From: Plantago elongata
Taxonomy: Eukaryota > Streptophyta > Magnoliopsida > Lamiales > Plantaginaceae
Reading direction: 5' to 3'
NCBI GenBank assembly: GCA_036897095.1
Contig: JAYMSP010000447.1
Span: forward strand, 1-51,339
DNA length: 51,339 nucleotides
The notes beneath the pieces were generated by a model, which had not been told where the DNA came from, made no database searches, and saw only the letters and a program-made list of their open reading frames with translations. Within the stretch, counting starts at the first letter, position 1. Each line of letters starts with the position of its first letter. Below are positions 11,593-24,400 of this stretch, piece after piece. Made by a program: the position numbers and the translations under genes.

Positions 11593-12065
11593 TAAATTAT
11601 CGCCCCCGGGGTGGGGGGTTGGTGATACTTTCCAATAACTTGACTCGAGCGAATATTATACAGTTCACTCTTTCATCTTCCATGAATTTTCAAGTGAAAG
11701 TACTAATATACTCCCATACGAATGTATTTGAAGAAAATACAAGTAATGTTTTACGCAATAAAAGTGACAACGACCAAAGAGCTTTCTATTTTTATTGGTA
11801 CGGTTTCGATCCCTATCACCAACACATTGACACTATTTCTTATTGCTTTATAAATTTAAATATATACTTCAATACTTCAAATAAATTTATTTTTATTGAT
11901 TAAAAAAATTATTAATAAAACTAAATAATATTGAGCTGCAGATCACATAAACTTCTGCATTTGCTCCTGCCTAGGGGCGCCCCCTACACTGTAGTTAGGG
12001 CTTCAGTGCACCCGTAGGGTCCATAATTGAGAACGCATGAAAAATTTTGAAGTGTGAGAAGGTAT
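11593..12065. other. Spacer between the two TBL duplication units
   Basis: This stretch lies between the truncated Lin0512 fragment and the clear start of the right unit. It contains a GC-rich phrase, cgcccccggggtgggggg, at 11601-11618 and then AT-rich DNA. About 11865-11930 may match about 8690-8765. No gene is seen; the short plus-strand reading here has no recognisable domain. Confidence 0.45.
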
Positions 12066-12484
12066 GCAGTTCAAAAAACTTAGAAGTTTTTGGGTAATTC
12101 AACTTACTTTCATTTTAGTAAACCCCAAGCATTTAAAATTGTATCCCATCAATGTCATTAGAATATACATTATCTAAATGCAACCTACTAAATCTATTTA
12201 TTTTTTTAACACTACATTTCACACTTTATCAATTATATCTCTTCCAATTTCTTTTAACATACACTTATTCAATTATAAATATAAATACTAACACTTAAAA
12301 TCATTTTCCAGTAAATAATTTACCAAATTTAATGAGTCTATTAAATCAGGAATAAGCATAAAACAGTCCATTCCTCAACTGAATTATACTACTTTTAGTA
12401 CTCTAAATCTTCCAATTATAAAAAACTGGCCAATCAATAAAATTATTACCCTTCCAGCCATGCTGGTGCCTTCATGTCCCTGTG

Positions 12485-12491
12485 TATATAA
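12485..12491 (+). promoter_or_regulatory. TATA box of the second TBL gene
   Basis: TATATAA lies 60 bp upstream of the ATG at 12551. It sits in the block ccatgctggtgccttcatg...ctgtgtatataactcc, which is nearly identical to the promoter of the first copy. Confidence 0.6.
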
Positions 12492-12550
12492 CTCCCTGAC
12501 CAAATGCAAATTATATCAGTTCAGGACTCAAAACTTCTATAGATACCACA

Positions 12551-14373
12551 ATGGTACCAATTAATCAATCTTTGCTAAACATTATTGTGCTTATTCTTTT
12601 TATATCTTCAGGAGCAGATTTATATCAAAATGCAAGTGGTTACACGACTGAGCAGGACGCAGAAAATCAATGTGACTTGTTTCAGGGTGAATGGGTATAT
12701 AATTCATCCTGGGGTCCTCTCTATGATCCTTCAAGCTGCCCGTTTTTACCAGCTGGATTCGACTGCCTAAAGCATGGTCGCCCTGATAAGGAGTTCCTCA
12801 AGTACTCCTGGAAACCTAGCTTTTGTCACTTGCCAAGGTAAGTTCACCCACATGTATACAAATAAAATGAAAACTATAGAAAACGTAATGAGGATCCAAA
12901 TTTTAGGGGCCAAATACTGATTGAACTTCATATTTGGCTACAGCTTTGATGGCTTGGACTTTTTATCAAGATGGAAAGGAAAGAAGATAATGTTTGTGGG
13001 TGATTCACTCAGTTATAATCAATGGAGTTCTCTAGTCTGTGCGCTACATGCTGCTGATCCAAAGGCCAAAACTACCTACAAAGGGGGTATCCCAATCAGC
13101 TTTGTCACATTCCAGGTTAAATTACTTAGCGGTTAGGTGGTTCTCGTTCCATTTTCCTACAGAGATAATTCAAAACAAATCAAACACAAAAGACTCTCAT
13201 TTATAGATCCTTGAAAAATAATTTCATGGCCTTAAAACTCTCTGCCTTTTATGAGAGGTCAAATTACTAATCCACTCGAAATTGATGCTAAAAAGTGAAG
13301 CTACTTATGGCGCAGGAATATGGAGTGACCATATATCTATACCGCAGCACATACTTGGTGGATCTTGTAACGGAACCAAAAGGTCGAGTCCTGAAGCTGG
13401 ACTCGATTCAACAAGGAAAAGGATGGCTAGGAATGGATATGCTGATATTCAACACATGGCACTGGTGGACACATGCTGGGAGACTTCAAGGGTAAGATTT
13501 CTTTATTTCTTCTTTTAACTAGAAAATTCTTCAGAAAAGAAACAGCTTATATTTAAGACTACCTTTAACCTAGTACAAAAGGTCATATAATCATCCTAAA
13601 TATTACATGTCATCAAAATTACATAAAGAATAAGGTTACGGAGAAGTCAGATCTCGGAGAAATAGAGCACCTGTAATATGGAACACATTTTAGGTTTTCC
13701 TTTCTTTGAAAACATGATTCCATCTAACCTTCTATTTTGTATCTTGCAGGTGGGATTTTGTACAAGATGGTTCAACAATAACCAAAGATATGGACCGCCT
13801 AGTTGCATTTTCAAAGGGATTGAAAACTTGGGGTAAATGGGTTCAAGATAATGTGGACCCTTCTAAGACAAAGGTCTTCTTTCAGGGAATTACACCAGCT
13901 CATACTCAGTAAGTAATTTACCACACCACTTAAGTCATTCCGACTGGAAAAATTCATAATTTATTTCTTCAAGTATGGAAATTTGTCAAATTCACACGGA
14001 TTATCATTTTTGCATAGTTCTTATCGGGATTCATTCACGATGTAATGTCATCTACATGCATAACTAATTGTTTTATTCAAACAGGGGCAAAGAATGGGGT
14101 TCAAAAGGTAACTGTCTCAAAGAGCAAGTGCCAATCAAGGGACCAACATATCCAGCAGGAAGACCACCACAAGCTGTTGTTTTAGACAAAGTATTGAGTA
14201 CACTAAAGAAGCCAGTATATCTGCTTGATATCACAACTCTCTCACAATTACGAAAAGATGCTCACCCATCCAAATACACAACAGACCATAGTGTAGATTG
14301 CAGCCACTGGTGCTTACCAGGATTGCCGGATACTTGGAACCAACTTCTGTATGCAGCACTATTGCAAGGATGA
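12551..14373 (+). CDS. TRICHOME BIREFRINGENCE-LIKE protein, copy 2 (TBL38-type)
   Basis: Five exons (12551..12837, 12944..13115, 13316..13491, 13750..13908, 14085..14373) have exactly the same lengths as those of copy 1 (287, 172, 176, 159 and 289 nt) and encode 360 residues. The signal peptide, CDLFQGEWV start of the PMR5N domain, [12 protein letters not shown] nucleophile motif and DCSHWCLPG Asp/His motif are all present. In the last exon only 9 of 95 residues differ from copy 1, so the pair is fairly young or under strong constraint. The expected role is the same: O-acetylation or deacetylation of a wall polysaccharide in Golgi or wall. It converges tail-to-tail with the intact Lin0512 gene, with fewer than 200 bp between stop codons. 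Confidence 0.93.
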
Positions 14374-14560
14374 AGAGCAGGTCAAATAGAAATTAATTAA
14401 TAGACAATTATTGTATGCATCCATAGTTCTAGCTCATGTTGGTGACAAGGAATCAGAATGTATGTAACTTTTATATTCGATTCGAGTAAAAGATCATTCT
14501 ACAAAAATACAAATCAGAAAGATTAAAACTGAATCAACCATGTAGCCCTGCATGATTAAC

Positions 14561-15792
14561 TTAGTAACCGACATAAACAGCAGCATTGACAATGTAGCAG
14601 TCCATATTCTTATCACCCATCTCTTCAACATGCACACCACTTGAGCATATGAGTCCGCCATCCACAACCTCAACATTAGATATTGCTCCGCTATATCAGA
14701 GACCACATTATTAGAATGTCAATGCACTTCATTATATCCCAAAAAACAAAAAACGTTGCTGAGAGAGTCTAATTCAAATCATGAAATACCAGATACTTAC
14801 TAAGGGAAAACAGATTTGACCTTATCAAGATCCAGTAAATGTTGGAGTGGTTGAGGAACTCCCAGTTTAATCTGTAGCTTCATCTCACCTGATGAAACCC
14901 CAGGTATGGAACCTGCAACCAGGAATTAGTCATTCATCAGCTGCCTATGATCAATAACATGTGTAAACAGGACTCCGATTCTATGGCAAAACAAGTAGCA
15001 GCACAGTAATATTAATAATCTTTCTTTGGTTGGCATATCACACAAAAAAGTACGGAACAAGTTTAAAATCTAAAACTGCTGCCTGAAACAGGAAACAAAA
15101 GTACAGATTCAGCTCTGCATACACGTTTGCTTGAACCAGAAGCACTACATTATGTATTCGGCAACTCCTGAAAGTGATTTGTATAATGATGGCAACTAGT
15201 TAGCATTTAATTGCAATCCCTATCATTATCACCTTGTTCGAGGAGTAATTTTCATTATATGAGTGACTCCAAGTCTCCAACATTGAGCAATGATCATTGT
15301 GTTGCATTTGAACCTTAATTCGGAAGTTCTTAGATGCGTAAATTATATGCATAATTCTCAGAAGAAACAGAAAGAGACAGAGTTACCTCTCCTGAAAGCA
15401 GGAATTGAATTAGAGGAAATGGCATCCCTACAAGCACGCATTGCTGCTTTTGTAATATCCTGTCTGTTTATTTTCCCCAATTAGAAAGTACAATTCAGAT
15501 TATCCATGCTCAATTCTGGAAGAAGATGCACAGCTTACCCGTGTTGATCATAGCCGACGCCCATTTCGACAAAGAGGAGCGTAATCGAGGAATCAGGTAC
15601 GGCTTCAGCTGGTTTCACTGGAGTTGCTTCACTAGCCATGGAAGCTGCTACTGTAACAGAGCGTGAAATGGAATGTGGTTTCCGATTTCTTCCAAAATTG
15701 ACGAAGAAGAAGAAGTTGATTGATCGGGAGTTGTATGGAGAAGAGTGAATTGGGCGATTTACAAATGTTCCAGAATTGCAAAGAGTCGTCAT
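14561..15792 (-). CDS. Lin0512-family protein, probably chloroplast-targeted
   Basis: Four exons on the minus strand (15792..15539, 15463..15387, 14912..14801, 14690..14561) encode 190 residues. Residues 1-60 are Ser/Arg/Asn-rich without an acidic cluster, resembling a plastid transit peptide. The conserved domain follows: LLFVEMGVGYDQHGQDITKA, AAMRACRDAISSNSIPAFRR, MKLQIKLGVPQPL, VEVVDGGLICSSGV and DCYIVNAAVYVGY at the end. This matches the TIGR02058/Lin0512 family, shared by bacteria, cyanobacteria and plants, whose biochemical role is not known to me. The repeated small-residue/Gly pattern suggests a compact oligomeric protein, but that is inference. Its 3' end has been copied into the left TBL unit as a pseudogene. 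Confidence 0.9.
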
Positions 15793-17259
15793 TTGCTATG
15801 GTCACCAGTTGAGTTGAATTGACTCGAATCGAGCTCTATCAGTCTATTGCTTCTGGTTCAATGGCCTCCAGCATTGGTCTCTCCGTTCGGTTAGATTCTA
15901 CTGTTTACATCTAATGGGCTAGTCCATTAGTACTCTTTGTGTTCCAGTCATACAATGGTTCCGTCACTCATTTTAATCCCTTTGTGAACACTGATTAGTC
16001 GTGGAGAATCGAACATAGAAACCGCACTCGTGGATTTCAATCATTTCTATACAAGTATGAAATGAATTACATTTCATCTGGGTTGAGATTGCAATTGTGG
16101 TTTTAATATCCGGTTAGGATTGCAATTGGTTTCAACTTTTAAGGTAATGTACTTGGGTAACACACTAATCAAATTTATACGTACACTGAAACACCGTATT
16201 TAAGTGTTCGTGTTTTGGCACACCAATATTATAGCATGTTTTATAAATTTTAAGAAAATAAAGTATTAGTCAATACTCATTAGCTTGTAAAAGTTGGAAT
16301 TAAACACAAGGAGCTGGAAAACTTGTCATTGGCTTTAGTCAGCATATCCCTGAGATATATTTTAAAATTGGCCATGTTTGTCTTTGCTACCCCTGAATCA
16401 TTGATGCCTCTAGATCTACGGGAACTATACACAGATGTGGCATGCCGCATGCTCTAACGCGAGGCATTCTTGGTGTTGTAGAACCTATAATATCACCAAG
16501 GACTTGAACACAATCGAATTAGGCAATTGACTTTGACTTTCATTGTCACCTGTTAGTTTCCATATGATGGAATCCCTTGCTAAGGTTATCAAATTGTTGA
16601 CCATGCGATAGCTCATGAATGACAGGTCGATACGAGTAAGAATAAAAACTAAAATCACCTCTAAATCGACACTAATATAAAGAAAACGTTCCTACCAGTT
16701 CGCTACATATCTAGCTTCAAATTTCAAGTTCACCACGACCAGAACCTCATGAAAAGACAAAATTAACAATGCAAGTGAAGGAACACTATAACAACATAGC
16801 TAAAATGCTGTCAAGTTAAACCGGATGGCCACCAACATGTAAAATTGTGTAAGCAGAGTAAGACTTGAAAAAGCAATCCATTGAAGATATAAACTCAATG
16901 CACAAGCGAGAATAATAGCGACTTGGTACATATGCAATTTTCTGCACAAGCTAATTTCTTAGATTGAACAAAGTTTTAACCTTTCAAAACTCATGAAGTG
17001 ATATCCAGATCCCAAAATTAATTTTTTATTTGTATTCTTTACCAAGACTTTCATGTTCCTCCATGTTTCCACTCTACTACATGTAAAGACACTCTAAACT
17101 CATCAAGCATGCCACATTTCAGGATATGACACCAATTCATCCGCAAGAAAAAAAGTTCACACGACCCACTAAAAGCATGATAGTTTTCCTGTAGATCAGG
17201 TACCTCGATTTTGCTGTTTTCTGAGTCCGAAGCTGGTGACATTAGAAGATGGGACAATT
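15793..17259. other. Gene-free intergenic stretch
   Basis: This lies between the 5' end of the Lin0512 gene and the presumed 3' end of the unidentified minus-strand gene. No exon, RNA gene or repeat was recognised. Part of the right end (about 17050-17259) may be 3' UTR of the minus-strand gene. An alternative open reading there, containing MSPASDSENSKIEVPDLQ, could be an alternative last exon. Confidence 0.4.
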
Positions 17260-20200
17260 TCAGATAGGCCTATTTGCACTCCACCTGCAACATCTGTTAC
17301 GTTGGTAATCAGCTGCACAAACGTATTAGAATTATGAAGAAATCCTATGCAAAGGTTATGAGTTATGACCAGTGGACAGGTCAAGATTCCAGCTTAGTTT
17401 TTGCTGATATTTTATAACAAAATAAATATTCCTACAATCCCAGGAAAGATTTAACACAGCGACGCTAGAAGTACCATGGGCTGTCCTTTTCAAAATGTAC
17501 TGCCCAACGTTGTATTTCGATATGAATATGTTTGTTACAGGGTATGTACATGCATTGGAGTAACTTACAATTCTTAGTAAGCAACTAACAGGTTGGGAAG
17601 AACGAGAGCAATACCCACCTGAACAACTGTGCGGGTTTTTCTCTGCCATCCATGTGAACATCTGGTGATCTCTCTTTTCTAGGGCGCTTCGAGGGAACTT
17701 GAGTAGCGTCTAAACAAACCCAAGGTTTCATTACATGGCTGGTTTGGGGTACAGGGTGATGCACATGAAAATCGCTATATCACAGTACTTTTATGCGGAT
17801 GCTCGCTATCCATGGATCGAAGTGGTCTTACAGTGGTCGAAGCGGGAGGCCGGTGCTTGCTCTTTGCGAGCCGATCGTCCCGAAGATCTGCGAAATAATA
17901 ATTGTCAGAGGTAGAACTTCTGAAGACCAGAGTTACTAACTGATTCTCTCTACGAAAATCAATTGTAAAACGTAGAAAACAACAATTAGTAAGAAGGTGA
18001 AGAGAGCAAAAATCAGACGTCCAACACATGTGGGGAAGTTCCTCTCAAGAGGGTCACATTCCACTCATGAATGAGTGACAAAATTAGTTTACCAAATATT
18101 TTGCATTTAATTGTAAGCAGTAAGTAGTAATGGTTCTATATGAAAAACATATTCATGTTCTTGCAAATAATTATTTGCTATCGCATATACATAGGAATAA
18201 TTTGCAAACGAAGAAAGGGACAAGAGATGCAACACTCAAAGACAGTGCAATCCGAACCATCAACAAAAAGGAAGGTAGATAAAGGTTAGACCTTATACCA
18301 CTATTACATCAAAATACAAAGCAAAAAAAGTTACAAACAAATTTGCAAAGATGAATCTTATAGAAAGTTGATTGCAGGGAAAAATAAAAGCACCAGCAAC
18401 AAGAGTTCAATCATGCCTACACTAAAATTGATAGACAGAGCTAATTGCGGGTTACGATCATCCCGGGGAAGACCAATAAAGTTAAAACGGAAAGACGGAA
18501 GATGACAACAGGACATTTTCACCGGAAGTCCGGTAAAGAAATTGTACGGTTCAAACCAAAACATTGTTTGCTTCTCTTGTCTTTGAAGCAGAATTACACA
18601 ATATCCAGCTTTCAAACTCTGTTCATATGTTCATGCCGGCAACTATTTCAATCTGATACTATTATTTAGCGAGTTTAACAACGGGACATAATTTTACTTG
18701 ATACCCCAAATGCCGACCAAATCAACAGGCTACATCCTCTATACATACATCATGTCTCATATGCATGAAAATGTAATTCTTTCAGTTCAACATTAATCCT
18801 TCAATGGCCATTCAATCGTGGCCTGTTTTCTTCACTCTCTTCTGCTTATTCTTTGTCAATTGCAGTTCAGAGACTGATGGCACTGATCAGAAGGCAATTA
18901 ATCTCTTCTCATGTTTAAATTCTGTCAAGACTCTAGAGCATGTTCGATGTTTGAGCAAAATGAAATTTGTCTTGTGTGTTTTGAAAGAATATAGGTAGGC
19001 GTATTATCTTTGTGTTGTGCTAAGTGCTAACTCGTGAACTATGTAAACCTATAACAACATAATTCATTATAACCAAGTACTGTGCAGTGCACTGCCTGAA
19101 TCACTATGACCGATAACTGGGTAGGGGACTGATCACGTAGGAGTTAAAAATAAATTAAAAAAACAGGAAAATATAACAATCAAGAATCACAAAGTTCAGT
19201 GCACTAGAACAGACATAAAATTGCACATAGTATTTGCAAACATAAGGCATTCACATTAGAAAAGGAATGTAGGTACCAGACAGAATCAGTTGGCTTACTG
19301 ATGCATGATTTGCATGTTGTAACACCTGGTCATGCATCTGTTTGACCGTTTGAAGATCGGGTTTCCCCCTAGAGTGGCATGCACTCTTATTTGCGTGCTT
19401 AAATTTTGCGGGTCTCAAGTTAGCTGCAGAGGTTAAGAGAGTACACATCAGCACTATTAGAAAGCAAGCACAATAGGTAGAAAGGAAGCAGTTTTGAAGT
19501 TACTGGACGGAGGTCTCATTGCGATAGCTTGCGCAGATAATTTTTTGGCCCTGTACTTTGTTGTAAAGAATCAAGAAAGATACATCAACACCATGATCAT
19601 GAGAAGGATATAGAAGAAAAGAACATATGAAACTACCTCAGAGACTTCATCCTGGAAGTTGTTGACAGTGACCATGTTTTGTAGCCATGCCGAATTGAGG
19701 AAATAACATAATATTAGCAACAACCAACATGTGAATTGATGAAGACAAAGTGAGTGCTGCTGCACTCAATGAGTGCAATATAGCACAGTCCTCTTGCATA
19801 TTTAAGAAGAATATCGGTAAATAAACTTCAAGATCGTGAAAGAAATGCAAATCCATTAATACCCTGCACTCATACATCCTACAATGCTCTGCTGTGCGAA
19901 ACTACATCATACACAACTTGTAAAAACATGAAAACAAAGTCCAGTTACAATTTTATGTTGGTAAGAGCTATAATGGCACCTCTTTAGGTGTTTGAGACTT
20001 CCTTAGTTTGAAGAAACATAGATATAACATGGCTCAACTCAGCTCATACGTTGACTCATAATAGTAATATAACACTTAGGGCTGATTGGAGTTGCATCCA
20101 AATGCCCGTTTGGATACTAATCGGGAATTTTGTACTTGTTATGACATTCAAATGCCGAAGATCGAAATGCCTCTACAGTAGCAATATTTTTCTCTACCTA

Positions 20201-21114
20201 TATAACAAACATATAATACTTTATCCAAATACAATTCTATACCAAACACAATTTTAACAATTCCACTACAATTTCGATCAATATTCAGACATTTAAATCG
20301 GGGCATTTAAGTCGCATGTCAATCAACCCCTTAAAGATCTACCCATCCACCATAACAGTAGTTAGAAGCTGTACAGTTATATATGTTGTGCAAGTTGGTT
20401 TTTATTGAATGAATAAGTAATCATAGAAATTGAATCTTATGGGTCTACTAATTGAACACAGAACATTGAAAAGGTTAATATCCCAGCACCTGGACGCTTT
20501 TGTTATTCCCACTCAAATTAAATATTTTATAAAAAAAATTCAATTTCAATTGGAAAAAAGACCACTCCAATTCTATACCAATTAGTCCCTAGATTCCTGA
20601 TTAATCAACATAGCCATAGAAACATATCCCTTTAAAGCATACAAGTCTGGAGAAAGGGGTTGCATACTAACCAGGCACCCACACATATGTCTCTTTACCA
20701 AATTAATGAATTCACTAAAAGAAGAGGTCATCATTTGAAATAAATTTGGGCTGCTCGTATCAAATCGACCTCTAATCTCCTTTCTTTCTTTTTTCTGTTT
20801 GGTTAACTATCATTGAAGATCCTGTAGATATCAATTCATGAACTAAATCGATTACCTGTGAAGAGGGATGGAGATGTTTTTGGGAAAAATAGGGCCGGGA
20901 GCGTCGATTGGACTCGAGGGCGCGTTGATGGAGGCGCAGGCTGAGAGGAGAGCCGGAAACCGCCAGAGACAGTTAAATTTTGGTGATGAGGATAGTGGCC
21001 GAAATTTGGCCACGACTGGTTAAAAGAAGCCATCTTGAGGAGGCGTGGCGGTTGGTGGTCGCCATAAACGCCGGCTGTGTTGGAAACACCGGTTGGTGTA
21101 GGCCGTAAAGGCAT
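17260..21114 (-). CDS. Unidentified multi-exon gene (partial model)
   Basis: I do not recognise this protein. Exon 1 is 21114..20856 (start at 21114, or at 21033 with MASFNQSWPNFGHYPHHQ), rich in Pro, Ser and His, ending at CACAG|GTAATC. Plausible internal exons are one ending at 19637 (CTGAG|GTAGTT), 19550..19504 (AKKLSAQAIAMRPPSS), 19423..19299 (Lys/His-rich, containing KPDLQTVKQMHDQ), 17887..17832 (SSGRSARKEQAPASRFDH) and 17709..17619 (ATQVPSKRPRKERSPDVHMD). A last exon at 17284..17260 would end WSANRPI. The last three junctions keep one frame. The 19299 and 17887 exons do not join in phase, so at least one exon is missing from my model. The basic PSKRPRKERS patch looks like a nuclear localisation signal. 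It may be a nuclear protein, or two genes. A 252-bp MITE sits in its large first intron. Confidence 0.4.
18804..18998 (+). CDS. Candidate small secreted peptide (64 aa)
   Basis: A plus-strand frame runs antisense within an intron of the unidentified minus-strand gene. It starts MAIQSWPVFFTLFCLFFVN, a textbook signal peptide, probably cleaved after CSS or SSE. A short mature part of about 40 residues contains three Cys (in FSCLN, VRCLS and VLCVL). It ends at a TAG that overlaps a possible splice donor (ATAG|GTAGGC), so it could also be a first exon. No family is recognised. The signal peptide is the only strong sign; chance is possible in a window of this size. Confidence 0.25.
   Translation: MAIQSWPVFFTLFCLFFVNCSSETDGTDQKAINLFSCLNSVKTLEHVRCLSKMKFVLCVLKEYR
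20079..20330 (+). mobile_element. Tourist-like MITE, 252 bp (subfamily 1)
   Basis: The element begins gggctgattgg and ends ccaatc-type inverted repeat (caatcaacccc). It is flanked by a TTA target duplication at 20076-20078 and 20331-20333. TTA/TAA duplications with G-rich termini are typical of PIF/Harbinger elements. It has no coding capacity. It is collinear with the copy at 26603-26852, sharing catccaaatgcccgtttgga near the left end and ggggcatttaagtcgcatgt near the right end. It lies in the first intron of the unidentified minus-strand gene. Confidence 0.8.
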
Positions 21115-21467
21115 AACGCAGAAGCGCGGAAGGAAGGGAAAACATGATTGGAAGAATTATTTTACGTTTCTTTAAAGCTGATAAAACAAACTTAGACTTA
21201 TTATTATTGTTTAATTATAAGAAGTTGTGTTCATTCCACGCTCTTCTACTGCATAATCAGTCCCCAGGCCTTGTATTGTACAAGACCATAACACAAAACT
21301 GTAGCAGAGGATACAAAACTCACTTAGTAGTTTCATGAGCAAGTTTATGACAATTACAGTCCCCTGTTACTATATTTTCACTCCCTAACTTGAGATAAAT
21401 ACCCCAGCTGTAGTGACTATTTCTAATTGTTTTCAAACAAGGAAAGCTGTGTCTGCTGCAATATGAA

Positions 21468-24400
21468 TCAGCAGGTAGCTGAAGATCTACAAACAAGTTT
21501 ATGTGGATGCTGGCTCTGGTATTGCACATTGCACATTTGAGATTTATCTTTCAGTTCCTGGAATACTTTCATTGATTCCACATCAAAACCACCAGCAAAC
21601 TGCGAAGAAACACAAATGAAATCAGTGGCCAATTAGATCTAAATGCACATCCTGAGAGTTGAAAATGGTACTGGTATTTAACATGCATGCGAGAACATGT
21701 TCTTTCTTCTCTTTTTTCATTAGATTTAGATTTAACCGAAAACATGGCAGACTACCTTTACTAGCACATGATCAGCAATAAATTTCCAAAGGTAAATTAT
21801 ATTACCTGGTGTACCCTGAATGCAAACTTGACACCTTGAACTATAAGCTCTTCTTCCTCAGGACCACCACCCACCAGTTCTAGCTCTGCAAGTACTCTTT
21901 TCATGTACTTCACCGCTAATTTTACTGATGCCAACTTGATCTGGAATGAAGGTAGATAAATCATTAATACCACTACTGGTCCTGTTATCATGTGAATTAG
22001 AAGGCAAAAGACAAATCTTTACAAACTGAACAGGCTCTATAGTTGTATATGCTGTGCATGTCCTCACTTGACAGCAACATGAGATTACTTCAGTTGAGAA
22101 CATTTATTAATGATACCCCAAGACAATGAGAGGCAGCAACAAAAAACCCTTTTTGTATTGCATAGCTCAGCAATGTGTGTGCCCACATGAGAGCGAAGCA
22201 GAAAATTCATCATTCTCATGATATGATCACACTACTTAAGTCTGTCTACCCTTCAATTAGACTGCTCCTACTAATATACCAAAGGCCAAGTATCCTACGC
22301 AACTGTTCTCCAATTTCATACTTCAATACAGTTCAAGACACACCAATATACTAGATAATTTAGAGAACCTAAGGTCCCTGGAATTTTAGCAAGAGATTTT
22401 GCATTTGAGATGTGAATGGAACATATATTCTACCTTCATCTAATAGTTGGTTTCGAATTATTCTACAAATCATACACGAACAGAGAAACAGCATCTTTCG
22501 ATAGTTGAGGCATTGATCAAATATTCTGCATGAAATCTAATCAAGTCCCTCAATTAAAGTTCAGATAAAGAAGAATATAATAATCCAGGACAGCATGGTG
22601 ATCAAATAGAAAGAGCATGGGAACTGGGAACCAGAAGTTGACTTGAAAAACCACAGCTGAATATAATATGTCTACAAGAAGAATCTGTCTCTCACTAATA
22701 AACAAGGACATAAAATATAAATCCAATACAGACAAGAAAAATAATGGAAAAAGATCTGAGTTTTCACATTTACGACATGAAACTGAGGTGGGCATATAAA
22801 ATAATCCAACTTTTGCTAAGTTTATTTGTCTAGTAGTTAGCATCAAGTTTCATAATCATTTTATATGTAAAACAGTTCAATCTTCCCATAAATTCTCATT
22901 GTTTCCCAGAAGTTTCGAGTTGTATAAATCTTTTTTTATATATTTTATATGTAAAACATCTCTAGGGACCACCAAGGCACTAATCAAGCCACCTACTTAC
23001 ATACTACCTAATAAATTGGTCAATAATTAGTGTAGCTGGATCGCTTTCGGAGTTCCCTCAGTCTTCCCCTTCTACAAGGGCCGATAGCTGTAGAGATAAT
23101 TTACCTACTGGCAAGTGGAAAGTCACTTGATTATTCAGACAGGTACTCGGATGTCATCATCACTTGCATTATTTGATGAAGAAGTTGGCATTGGATATAT
23201 GAATTTTGGACATGTGTAAGAGTTTTTGTCAAGATAATGACTTTGCTCAAGTTACACATAATGACATACGTCTGAGGGAATTTGGATAGATGCATATCAT
23301 CCATGATAGAAAGGAAAACATACAGGTACAAACAACTTATGGTCATGGAATCAATAAAATACTATATTTGATTAGCGATTAGATTTAGAAATAATCGATA
23401 CCGAGATGCAGGTTGAGCTTTCTATTCAGAACGCGGAGAAAATATATTTTTGTTTTTTTATGGTTTTGTCTGATGCTCTAAAATTTTTGGTCCCCAGACC
23501 TCTGGACTGATATCTGCTCGTGGACAGGCTACGAAGTACACCTACGTTCTCCGGTGTTAAATGTGGAGTAAAACACTGTTAATTATCTAGCATGCTAATT
23601 TGGGAAATTCAAGTGGAGTAACCAATCCAAGTACATATGAACAAAAAGGACGAACTTCCGAGTGCCAACAACTCCAACTGAATGAAATATCACATGGGCA
23701 TGAAGTTCTGGCAACAATAAAACTACCTAAAGCATTTGCCAAGTCAAGAAGGCATCCTACAGTGATTTCAGAGCATAACATAAATGATCTGTTTTGGAGT
23801 ACATTAATTGTGATGCATATGTAACCCGTGTCTAGACTAAGTATCACGTCAATGTTCATGTCCAGTGAAATTATCTTATTCTATCAGATTCCTGGCAATA
23901 TGTTTGAAAATTGTACCTCCTATAGAGTCATTGTTGAATATGAAATCGATACAAATACTGTATAAGATTCATAGAGACGAAATTTACCTGACTTACGTAG
24001 CCTGTGTCCAGCATCCAATTAGTCGGAATCTGGAACCCTCTGTACTTTTTCATGGCTGATTCCCTCAATCTCGATAGATTGTAAACGCCATGCTCCAGCC
24101 TATGCCAGTACAACATCGTATTAATTTGGAAAAGAAGACCAAACAGTACATCAAAACACAGCAAGGAGCATTACTGAACTAACTACTAAAATTATAGCAA
24201 AACCATACTTCTCAAACAGTGACTGCATTTTCTTCAAAGCAGGTCCAAAAGCCTGTTTACGATCATCACGAAATGACGAAGCTTCACATTCGAGCTTCTT
24301 TAGATCACAATACCCAAATGCAGCTTCCCTTAATGCATCAGCCTTCTTCTCTGGCCAATCAAAGTGCTTCAACACCGCCCTCTCATCAACCTAGATATAA

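Larger units (their letters stand above)
12066..14875. repeat. Right unit of the TBL segmental duplication
   Basis: This is the partner of 8871-11592. It holds the second TBL gene and continues into the intact Lin0512 gene, so it represents the parental side of the tandem duplication on its right edge. Relative to the left unit it has small intron indels (for example extra sequence after exon 2, about 13120-13230) and lacks the SINE-like body. Confidence 0.85.

Noticed and set aside
22550-22846. Minus-strand 98-codon frame in the long IPGA1-like intron
   Set aside because: Hydrophobic, AT-driven composition with no domain; it lies wholly inside a 2-kb intron with clean junctions on both sides.
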